Part shown: positions 1 to 4,068 of the stretch, one piece after another
How positions within the stretch are numbered: position 1 is the first letter of the stretch
Layout of the letters: each line of letters opens with the position of its first letter
NCBI GenBank assembly: GCA_016177145.1
Contig: JACOVV010000235.1
Coordinates: forward strand, 1-6,039
Direction: 5' to 3'
Source of the DNA: Candidatus Omnitrophota bacterium
GTDB lineage: Bacteria > Omnitrophota > Gorgyraeia > JACOVV01
DNA: 6,039 nt
The notes under the pieces: generated by a model
What the model was told of the DNA's origin: nothing
Databases searched by the model: none
What the model saw: the letters and a program-made list of their open reading frames with translations, nothing else
Position numbers and translations under genes: made by a program

Positions 1-29
1 AACCGGAACAGAAAACGGCGGCTTGCGGT

Positions 30-362
30 CTAGCCTTCAAGTACCCGCTTGATCCGGTTTTGCACTTCGTTCTTCGAAACGGCGCCGACGACGCGGTCGA
101 CCTCTTTACCGTTCTTGAAGAATATCATCGTCGGGAGGCTCATGACGCCGTATTTCGCGCCGGCGTCGGGATTTTCGTCGACGTTCAACTTGAGGATGCG
201 CAGCTTGCCCTGAAACACCGGCGCGACTTCTTCGAGGACCGGCGCCAGCATGCGGCAAGGGCCGCACCACTCGGCCCAGAAATCCAGCATGACGGGAACG
301 GACGATTGCAAAACTTCTTTTTCAAAGTTATCATCGGTGATCTCGATTACGGTGTCGGACAT
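30..362 (-). CDS. trxA: Thioredoxin (TrxA)
   Basis: Cytoplasmic dithiol-disulfide oxidoreductase of 110 residues, the normal length for bacterial thioredoxin 1. It reduces protein disulfides and is itself recharged by thioredoxin reductase. The active site WCGPC is visible at residues 32-36 inside the usual beta-strand context (DFWAEWCGPC), and the cis-proline lies in SLPT at residue 77. The conserved NVDENPD and GVMSLPT segments are present. There is no signal peptide, so it acts in the cytoplasm. The start is well supported: AAGGAG (369-374) lies 6 nt before the ATG. The stop codon is TAG. A tRNA gene ends only 25 nt upstream on the same strand, leaving no room for a separate promoter between them. 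Nothing recognisable follows in the 29 bases before the window edge. Confidence 0.97.
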   Translation of the reverse strand: MSDTVIEITDDNFEKEVLQSSVPVMLDFWAEWCGPCRMLAPVLEEVAPVFQGKLRILKLNVDENPDAGAKYGVMSLPTMIFFKNGKEVDRVVGAVSKNEVQNRIKRVLEG

Positions 363-368
363 AGGTTG

Positions 369-374
369 CTCCTT
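369..374 (-). promoter_or_regulatory. Ribosome binding site of trxA
   Basis: AAGGAG on the minus strand, 6 nt before the trxA ATG. It is a near-perfect Shine-Dalgarno and fixes the start. It contrasts with glgP in the same window, which has none. Confidence 0.85.
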
Positions 375-387
375 GCCTCACGGTTTT

Positions 388-462
388 TGGAGCCGACGAA
401 GGGATTTGAACCCCCGACCCGCGCTTTACGAAAGCGCTGCTCTACCCCTGAGCTACGTCGGC
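388..462 (-). tRNA. tRNA-Thr (anticodon CGT)
   Basis: A complete 75-nt cloverleaf is visible on the minus strand. The acceptor stem GCCGACG/CGTCGGC is a perfect 7 bp. The D arm is GCTC/GAGC, and the anticodon stem GCGCT/AGCGC encloses the loop TTCGTAA. The T arm carries TTCAAAT as its loop, with two G-U pairs at its base. The 3' CCA is encoded, preceded by a T discriminator. The anticodon CGT (plus-strand bases 428-430) reads ACG threonine codons. Its 3' end lies 25 nt before trxA, so it probably shares a transcript with that gene. Translation of the opposite strand gives a well-known spurious tRNA-antisense peptide, which is not a gene. Confidence 0.97.
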
Positions 463-474
463 AAAACCAATGCA

Positions 475-503
475 ATTACAGTTTAACTGCGGGTAAACCT
501 GAA
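475..503 (-). promoter_or_regulatory. Possible promoter of tRNA-Thr (and trxA)
   Basis: On the minus strand TTCAGG (498-503) and TGTAAT (475-480) are separated by exactly 17 nt. The -10 box matches the consensus at 5 of 6 positions, the -35 box at only 3 of 6. The -10 ends 12 nt before the mature tRNA 5' end, leaving a short leader for RNase P to remove. The 17-nt spacer is almost entirely the imperfect palindrome annotated separately. Placement is convincing, the weak -35 less so. Confidence 0.4.
481..498. repeat. Imperfect 18-bp palindrome in the tRNA promoter spacer
   Basis: GTTTAACTGCGGGTAAAC matches its own reverse complement at 14 of 18 positions, with perfect 5-bp outer arms (GTTTA/TAAAC). 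It fills the spacer of the proposed tRNA-Thr promoter. It could be an operator, a recombinase core site left by a past integration, or chance. Its left half GTTTAACTG recurs at 620-628. Confidence 0.35.
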
Positions 504-545
504 TCTTACGATCTTTCGCTACTTTCACTTGCTTTTGTCTGCTTT

Positions 546-592
546 GACCTATTTCAGCCTGAAATGGTCCCAATTTGGTCTCATCTCTGGTC
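546..592. repeat. 24-bp near-perfect palindrome followed by phased GGTC words
   Basis: The gene-free stretch 504-637 holds a palindrome at 546-569. Its arms are GACC-t-ATTTCAG and CTGAAAT-GGTC, 11 bp with one bulged T at 550 and a single central base. The word TGGTC begins at 565, 576 and 588 on the plus strand, 11 and 12 bp apart, about one helical turn each. No open reading frame of note covers this stretch. It may be an operator cluster or debris of an integrated element. Function unknown. Confidence 0.45.
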
Positions 593-637
593 TGTGATCT
601 TATAATACCAAACTCAACCGTTTAACTGAAGCGGCTT

Positions 638-982
638 TTAAGATCCCGCAGGTGTAATCTCCTCTAATTTTTCAATCAGAGGTGGAAGGTCAGTGGTAAG
701 AATCTCCCAGACGACATCTAAGTCAACATCCATATATCCGTGAATTAACCGATCCCGCGTCCCCGCTATTTGTTCCTACTCAATTTGTGGATGGCTTTGA
801 CGGAATGTTTTAGAGACTCCTCGTGCCGCTTCGCCAAGGACTTCCAGCAATCGAATCACCGCCAGTTCAAACATTTCATCGGTATCCAAATCTGTCCGCC
901 CACGCCCCTGAACAAACTCCAGAGCTTTCCTAGCCGCGTCAAGCATATGACGCAAACGAACTCCATCGTCATGCTTGGACAT
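638..982 (-). pseudogene. hepT: HepT-like HEPN toxin, interrupted by an in-frame amber codon
   Basis: The reading frame is 114 codons plus TAA, the usual HepT (DUF86) length. HepT is a HEPN-domain RNA-targeting toxin paired with a MNT nucleotidyltransferase. Codon 69 (776-778) is TAG. The same frame then continues cleanly for 45 codons with the HEPN motif Rx4HxY as RDRLIHGY (R76, H81, Y83), followed by MDVD and the C-terminal helix. The family normally has Trp at codon 69 (IxWxxIxGxR), so one TGG-to-TAG change explains the break. The truncated product of 68 residues lacks the catalytic motif and should be inactive. AAAGG before the ATG is a fair ribosome site, and the start overlaps the mntA-like stop by 14 nt. 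The trxA and DUF255-type genes here also end in TAG, which argues against amber readthrough. A sequencing error remains possible. Confidence 0.85.
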
Positions 983-1274
983 ACTGAACCTTTGCCTCCG
1001 CTAAAACTTCATTCCGGAAGTAACGACTTAAGAAATTCGGCGTGTGCAAGTCTACTTTTCGTCCAAGAATCTTAGAGAGTTCCGCTTGCAAGGAAAAGAA
1101 TGCCATTCCCGGCACATGGCCCCGTTCAAATTCTACCAACACATCCACATCGCTATCAGGACGAAAATCCTGGCGCAAAACCGACCCAAACAAGGATAAT
1201 TTGCGAATATGGTTATGCTGGCAAAACTCCTCTACTTTCTTATAAGGCATATTAATAGGTATATTTTCCCTCAT
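969..1274 (-). CDS. mntA: MNT-type nucleotidyltransferase, probable MntA-like antitoxin
   Basis: A 101-residue minimal nucleotidyltransferase. The family signature GSx10DxD is intact (G30, S31, D42, D44 in LFGSVLRQDFRPDSDVDVLVEF), and a third carboxylate is likely D75 in KVDLHTP. In characterised MntA-HepT pairs the antitoxin adds AMP to the Tyr of the toxin's Rx4HxY motif. The same role is inferred here from the 14-nt overlap with the downstream hepT frame. The most upstream ATG is chosen. It has a TATAAT box 7 nt before it and so may start a leaderless message. Met9 (ATG at 1248-1250) is an alternative start with a distant AGGGA. All signature residues are present, so this gene looks functional although its partner is broken. 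Confidence 0.88.
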   Translation of the reverse strand: MRENIPINMPYKKVEEFCQHNHIRKLSLFGSVLRQDFRPDSDVDVLVEFERGHVPGMAFFSLQAELSKILGRKVDLHTPNFLSRYFRNEVLAEAKVQYVQA

Positions 1275-1310
1275 GCCTTAAATTATACCATACGGGTCAA
1301 AAGTTAAGGC
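1275..1310. repeat. 7-bp inverted repeat around the mntA-like promoter
   Basis: GCCTTAA (1275-1281) and TTAAGGC (1304-1310) form perfect inverted arms 22 bp apart, with the -10 box of the mntA-like gene between them. The inner arm touches the start codon. This is a possible operator for autoregulation. The outer arm also encodes the end of the recombinase remnant (codons CGC CTT AAC), so coincidence is possible. Confidence 0.35.
1282..1290 (-). promoter_or_regulatory. Extended -10 promoter of mntA-hepT, leaderless layout
   Basis: TATAAT (1282-1287) is a perfect -10 box with the upstream TG of an extended -10 (TGG-TATAAT). Exactly 7 nt separate it from the ATG, so transcription would begin at or next to the start codon. 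No good -35 is seen at 16-18 nt. The layout matches that of glgP. Confidence 0.55.
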
Positions 1311-1371
1311 GATTCACCGCGTCCTTCAGGTGCTCCGGAGAGAGGTGGGCGTAGATCATGGTCGTAATGCC
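1297..1371 (-). pseudogene. C-terminal remnant of a tyrosine recombinase/integrase
   Basis: Too short to be listed as a gene. The minus strand reads G-ITTMIYAHLSPEHLKDAV-NRLNF then TGA, 24 codons. This matches the C-terminal end of phage-type tyrosine recombinases, where the Tyr of the TMIYAHL block is the nucleophile that forms the DNA-protein link. Everything upstream is missing: the frame meets TAG at 1372-1374 and the REP-like hairpin follows. The arm-binding, core-binding and Arg-His-Arg parts are absent, so it cannot be active. Its TGA lies 23 nt before the mntA-like start, suggesting recombinase and toxin-antitoxin genes were neighbours on one integrated element. Confidence 0.8.
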
Positions 1372-1393
1372 CTAGTCAAATTTCGAAGAAAAT

Positions 1394-1433
1394 GGGGACA
1401 GGTACTCCGCCTGAGACGGAAGAGCCAGTCCCC
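1394..1433. repeat. REP-like imperfect hairpin, possible glgP terminator
   Basis: GGGGAC (1394-1399) pairs with GTCCCC (1428-1433). After one A/A mismatch GG pairs with CC, then CTCCG pairs with CGGAAG around a bulge, with loop CCTGAGA. A-rich flanks (GAAAAT before, GAAAAA after) complete it. The shape recalls the REP sequences of RAYT/IS200-type transposases, but no transposase is here. On the minus strand it sits 12 nt after the glgP stop and is followed by ATTTTCTT, so it could also end glgP transcription. Only one copy is in the window. Confidence 0.5.
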
Positions 1434-1445
1434 GAAAAACATGCC

Positions 1446-3158
1446 TCACGAAAAATATGCCCGCAACACATACTGCTGAACCATCCGGTGAGAGTTGAAA
1501 AACGAGCCATTAATGGCGATGGTTTGATGCATGACCTTGCTCCATCCGGCGGGGTTATTATAATAGAGAGGAACGATGACCTCTCCGAGTTTGTGGTACA
1601 GGTCGTCCGCGTCTTTGGCATCATCAGAAGATTCTTCAATTCCCATCGCGGGTCTGGGCCCAATGGCCCAGCCGGTGACTCCTTCGATATGTCCTTCGAT
1701 CCACCAGCCATCCAAAACACTTAGGTTGGGGATTCCATTCAGACAAGCCTTCATGCCGCTTGTGCCGGAAGCCTCTTGCGGCCGACGTGGAGTATTCAGC
1801 CATAAATCAACGCCGGCAGTCAGCAATTTCGCTAGCGTCACGTCATAGTCTGCCAGGTAAATGCACGGAATCTTCCCCTGCAGGGTCCGCATGGTTTGGA
1901 TGATCCGTTTGATCACTTCCTTGCCTCCCATGTCGCTAGGGTGCGCCTTGCCCGCATACACGATTTGCAACGCGCCTGCTTTCTCGGCGATTTCACTCAG
2001 TTTCGCCGGATCTCTGAATAAAAGATCCGCTCTTTTATATGTAGCCGCTCTCCTGGCAAAACCAATCGTGAAAACATCCTCTCTGAATCCCTTGCCTCCC
2101 TTGGCCTCAACATACTCGACCAGCGCCTTCTTCATCATCTGGTGGGTATGCTGAATCCCTGATTGCGGAATCAGCAAGGCGTTTCGCAGGAGAAAAGGAT
2201 CACTCCGCCATCCGGGCAGATACTGGTCAAATAATTCTTTCATTGGATCAGCGACCCAAAAAACAGCGCGAACTCCGTTCGTGATCGAATCAATCGAGTA
2301 CCCGGGGAACATTCCTCTTGAAATCTCGCCGTGTTTCTTGGCAACCCCATTGATGTATTCGCTATGATCCAGCGCCAGACGAGTCAAATTGAGTTCTCCC
2401 CCGGGACAACCGCGCATGATCTCCTGTTCAGGGAAATTTCCTTTGAGTACGGCGCAGGCTACTTCCACAGGGAAACGATCATGTCCCGCCGGCACGGGAG
2501 TATGCGTCGTGAACACGCACTTTTTCCTGACCGTTTCAACCAGTTTTGATTCCATGGTCCCATGTTCCCGTTCTTGGGATAATAGATCGAGAATGAGCAA
2601 AGCGGCATGGCCTTCGTTCATGTGGAATTTTCTAATTTGAAGATAGCCGAGCGCCCGTAATAACCGGACACCTCCAATGCCTAGGATCGCTTCCTGAATC
2701 AGACGGTATCGGGTATCTCCGCCATAAAGGTACGCAGTAATCCTACGGTCTTCCGGACTGTTCTCCGGCACATTCGTATCTAAGAAATAAATAGGGACCT
2801 GATGACCGCTCGACCCGACCAGGAAATATTCCCATGCCCTGACGCGGACTTCCCTTCCCTCGATAAAGACGGAGGCCTGAGTTCCCTTTAGTTCCAGGAA
2901 TTCACTGATGTTCCAATCCACGGGATGCTCGATCTGGTTTCCATCACTGTCGATCTCCTGGCGAAAGTACCCTTTTTCGCTCAAGAGCGTGACTCCGATG
3001 ATGGGAACTCCTAAATCGGCGCACGCGCGCAGCGTATCCCCCGCCAAAACACCCAGCCCTCCGCTGTAGGTCGGGATGCGTGAGTCGAAACCAATTTCCA
3101 TACTCAAATAAGCTACCTGGGGTTCTTTTCGTAATGGGATTAGTTCTGATTTTGTCAT
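1446..3158 (-). CDS. glgP: Alpha-glucan (glycogen/maltodextrin) phosphorylase, short form
   Basis: GT35 enzyme of 570 residues that releases glucose-1-phosphate from the non-reducing end of alpha-1,4-glucans using phosphate and a PLP cofactor. Seen in order: the glycine-rich SGGLGVLAGD (residues 32-41), FHMNEGHA (178-185), THTPVPAGHDRF (218-229), FARRAATYKRADL (367-379), YAGKAHP (401-407), and the PLP-lysine signature EASGTSGMKACLNG with Lys470. It ends at the family's usual C-terminus (HRMVQQYVLRAY). The length fits the compact bacterial/archaeal type that starts directly at VAYLSMEIG, without the N-terminal extension of longer forms, so it looks complete. It is soluble and cytoplasmic. It stands alone as a transcription unit: a terminator precedes it, a decayed region follows. 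There is no Shine-Dalgarno before the ATG, but an extended -10 box sits 7 nt upstream, predicting a leaderless mRNA. Confidence 0.95.
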   Translation of the reverse strand: MTKSELIPLRKEPQVAYLSMEIGFDSRIPTYSGGLGVLAGDTLRACADLGVPIIGVTLLSEKGYFRQEIDSDGNQIEHPVDWNISEFLELKGTQASVFIEGREVRVRAWEYFLVGSSGHQVPIYFLDTNVPENSPEDRRITAYLYGGDTRYRLIQEAILGIGGVRLLRALGYLQIRKFHMNEGHAALLILDLLSQEREHGTMESKLVETVRKKCVFTTHTPVPAGHDRFPVEVACAVLKGNFPEQEIMRGCPGGELNLTRLALDHSEYINGVAKKHGEISRGMFPGYSIDSITNGVRAVFWVADPMKELFDQYLPGWRSDPFLLRNALLIPQSGIQHTHQMMKKALVEYVEAKGGKGFREDVFTIGFARRAATYKRADLLFRDPAKLSEIAEKAGALQIVYAGKAHPSDMGGKEVIKRIIQTMRTLQGKIPCIYLADYDVTLAKLLTAGVDLWLNTPRRPQEASGTSGMKACLNGIPNLSVLDGWWIEGHIEGVTGWAIGPRPAMGIEESSDDAKDADDLYHKLGEVIVPLYYNNPAGWSKVMHQTIAINGSFFNSHRMVQQYVLRAYFS

Positions 3159-3165
3159 TTTATTT

Positions 3166-3174
3166 ATTATATCA
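3166..3174 (-). promoter_or_regulatory. Extended -10 promoter of glgP, leaderless layout
   Basis: TGA-TATAAT on the minus strand (TATAAT at 3166-3171) is a perfect extended -10. The 7 nt AAATAAA separate it from the glgP ATG, placing +1 at the start codon. No -35 match is found at 17 nt (GCCCTT). The box begins immediately after the T-tract of the preceding terminator, so terminator and promoter are back to back. Confidence 0.6.
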
Positions 3175-3182
3175 AAAAACTA

Positions 3183-3221
3183 AAATAGAAGGGCCGATCT
3201 CTTTAGTCGGCCCTTCTATTT
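3183..3221 (-). terminator. Intrinsic terminator of the DUF255-oxygenase-micro-ORF operon
   Basis: A perfect 15-bp stem (AAATAGAAGGGCCGA with its complement) closes a 9-nt loop. On the minus strand it is followed by TAGTTTTTTG, a usable U-tract. On the plus strand the stem is followed by GACACAAAAA, so termination is expected only leftward. It lies 28 nt after the micro-ORF stop and about 110 nt after the oxygenase stop, and insulates glgP from that operon. Confidence 0.9.
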
Positions 3222-3249
3222 GACACAAAAACTGATTCGCCCCAAAACG

Positions 3250-3282
3250 TTACTTCTTTTTTTTCTTTTTTTTCGCTGCCAT
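3250..3282 (-). CDS. Oligolysine micro-ORF (MAAKKKKKKK)
   Basis: A 10-codon reading frame, ATG GCA GCG followed by seven lysine codons (AAA or AAG) and TAA, giving MAAKKKKKKK. It is far below normal gene-calling limits. Evidence for translation is a strong purine Shine-Dalgarno (AAAGGGGGA) with GGGGG 8 nt before the ATG, and its place between the oxygenase gene and the intrinsic terminator on the same strand, with a small hairpin (3301-3320) just upstream. The product would be a strongly basic, nucleic-acid- or ribosome-interacting peptide, or the point may be translation of the A-rich run itself. I recognise no named family. The A-rich tract could be compositional accident, but accident does not explain the ribosome site and the in-frame ATG and TAA so neatly. 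Confidence 0.5.
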   Translation of the reverse strand: MAAKKKKKKK

Positions 3283-3290
3283 TCTTTTTT

Positions 3291-3298
3291 CCCCCTTT
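3291..3298 (-). promoter_or_regulatory. Ribosome binding site of the oligolysine micro-ORF
   Basis: AAAGGGGG on the minus strand, 8 nt before the micro-ORF ATG. Spacing is ideal, and nothing else downstream could use it before the terminator. Confidence 0.55.
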
Positions 3299-3300
3299 CA

Positions 3301-3320
3301 ATCTCGAAGAAACTCGAGAT
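3301..3320 (-). repeat. Small hairpin between oxygenase gene and micro-ORF
   Basis: ATCTCGA and TCGAGAT form a perfect 7-bp stem with a 6-nt loop, starting 9 nt after the oxygenase stop and ending just before the micro-ORF ribosome site. No T-tract follows, so it is not an intrinsic terminator. It may stabilise the 3' end or keep the ribosome site open. Confidence 0.5.
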
Positions 3321-3329
3321 ACAACTTCT

Positions 3330-4067
3330 TTATAACAGAAATGAAAAGAGTGTGTCAAGACCAAAATACGCAAAAGAGTCTTTTAATCTGGAAAAAACTT
3401 TTTTTACCCCGCCCATTTTCCGGTTGGTGACATATTCCATGGTCAAAACAACGCGGCGTTCTCCTTTTTTGGAAGGGCTGACCGCGTGATACACCGTGTC
3501 GCCGTTGAATAGCACCAGCGACCCAGGTTCCGTCGAGACTTCCAGATCTTTTGGCCGGCGATTTTTCGCGCGCGTGTGCAAACGGCAAAGGAGCCGGCTG
3601 GAAGATTGCTGGACCAGTCCCAGAAGAACGGTATAACGGGCTCCCTGGTAATAGGAGGTGTCGTAATGAAACCCGATATGATCTCCCGGCTCGGTGTAGA
3701 AATAAAGAGCGCACCGGTGGGGATCGTCTTCGGGACAAAGATGGAGGTCCGCGTTGACCACGCGGGCGAAAAACTCCTTCAGACCAACGCAGTCATAAAG
3801 TTCCTTCAAGCGCGGACCCTGCCGGGCGATGGAAAAATAACTGACGCTTCCTCCTTTTTTGTGTCCGGGGATATAATTGCGGTTCACGGAGGGCGTCAGC
3901 CGCTCGACGTCTTCCATTAAACAAGAGACCGCGGCGGGAGAGAGAAACCGCGGGAGAAACAAAAATTCTCCCTGCTCCCGATATTCATGGGCCGCTTTTT
4001 CGAAATCAACGCGGGCAATGGCGCGGTCCAGTTCCGCCGCGAGAGAAACTTCCGTGGATAGTGTCAT
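3330..4067 (-). CDS. Putative 2-oxoglutarate/Fe(II)-dependent oxygenase
   Basis: A 245-residue protein with the jelly-roll 2OG oxygenase facial triad: H134 and D136 in GFHYDTSYY and H194 in DTVYHAVSP, followed about 10 residues later by R204/R205, the usual 2-oxoglutarate anchor. Such enzymes couple decarboxylation of 2-oxoglutarate to hydroxylation of a substrate. Aspartate at the HxD position points to a hydroxylase, unlike the HxG of carrier-independent halogenases. The substrate cannot be told. There is no signal peptide or membrane segment. The ATG lies 1 nt after the TAG of the upstream DUF255-type gene (TAG-A-ATG), indicating translational coupling, and AGAGGA lies 11 nt before the ATG inside that gene's end. 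A hairpin, the micro-ORF and a terminator follow. The assignment to the fold is firm; function is open. Confidence 0.85.
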   Translation of the reverse strand: MTLSTEVSLAAELDRAIARVDFEKAAHEYREQGEFLFLPRFLSPAAVSCLMEDVERLTPSVNRNYIPGHKKGGSVSYFSIARQGPRLKELYDCVGLKEFFARVVNADLHLCPEDDPHRCALYFYTEPGDHIGFHYDTSYYQGARYTVLLGLVQQSSSRLLCRLHTRAKNRRPKDLEVSTEPGSLVLFNGDTVYHAVSPSKKGERRVVLTMEYVTNRKMGGVKKVFSRLKDSFAYFGLDTLFSFLL

Positions 4068-4068
4068 T

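Noticed and set aside
250..486. Plus-strand frame containing RRRDLNPRPALYESAALPLSYVG
   Set aside because: It is the antisense translation of tRNA-Thr plus antisense of trxA, a known type of spurious protein call.
60..605. 181-codon plus-strand open frame
   Set aside because: It runs antisense through trxA and the tRNA, has no ribosome site and shows no family features.
601..606. Plus-strand TATAAT as a promoter
   Set aside because: No -35 match at 16-18 nt, no TG extension and no rightward gene downstream.
776..778. TAG as a recoded sense codon (pyrrolysine or suppression)
   Set aside because: TAG also ends trxA (30-32) and the DUF255-type gene (4069-4071) at their expected C-termini, so it works as a normal stop here.
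1291..1303. TTGACC as the -35 box of the mntA-like gene
   Set aside because: Only 7 nt separate it from TATAAT, far too short for sigma-70 recognition.
1376..1720. 114-codon minus-strand frame across the glgP end
   Set aside because: It is out of frame with glgP and its tail is the REP-like hairpin. No ribosome site or domain.
3355..3738. 127-codon minus-strand frame inside the oxygenase gene
   Set aside because: It overlaps the oxygenase in another frame. The oxygenase frame carries the conserved triad, and this one is arginine/proline-rich shadow sequence.
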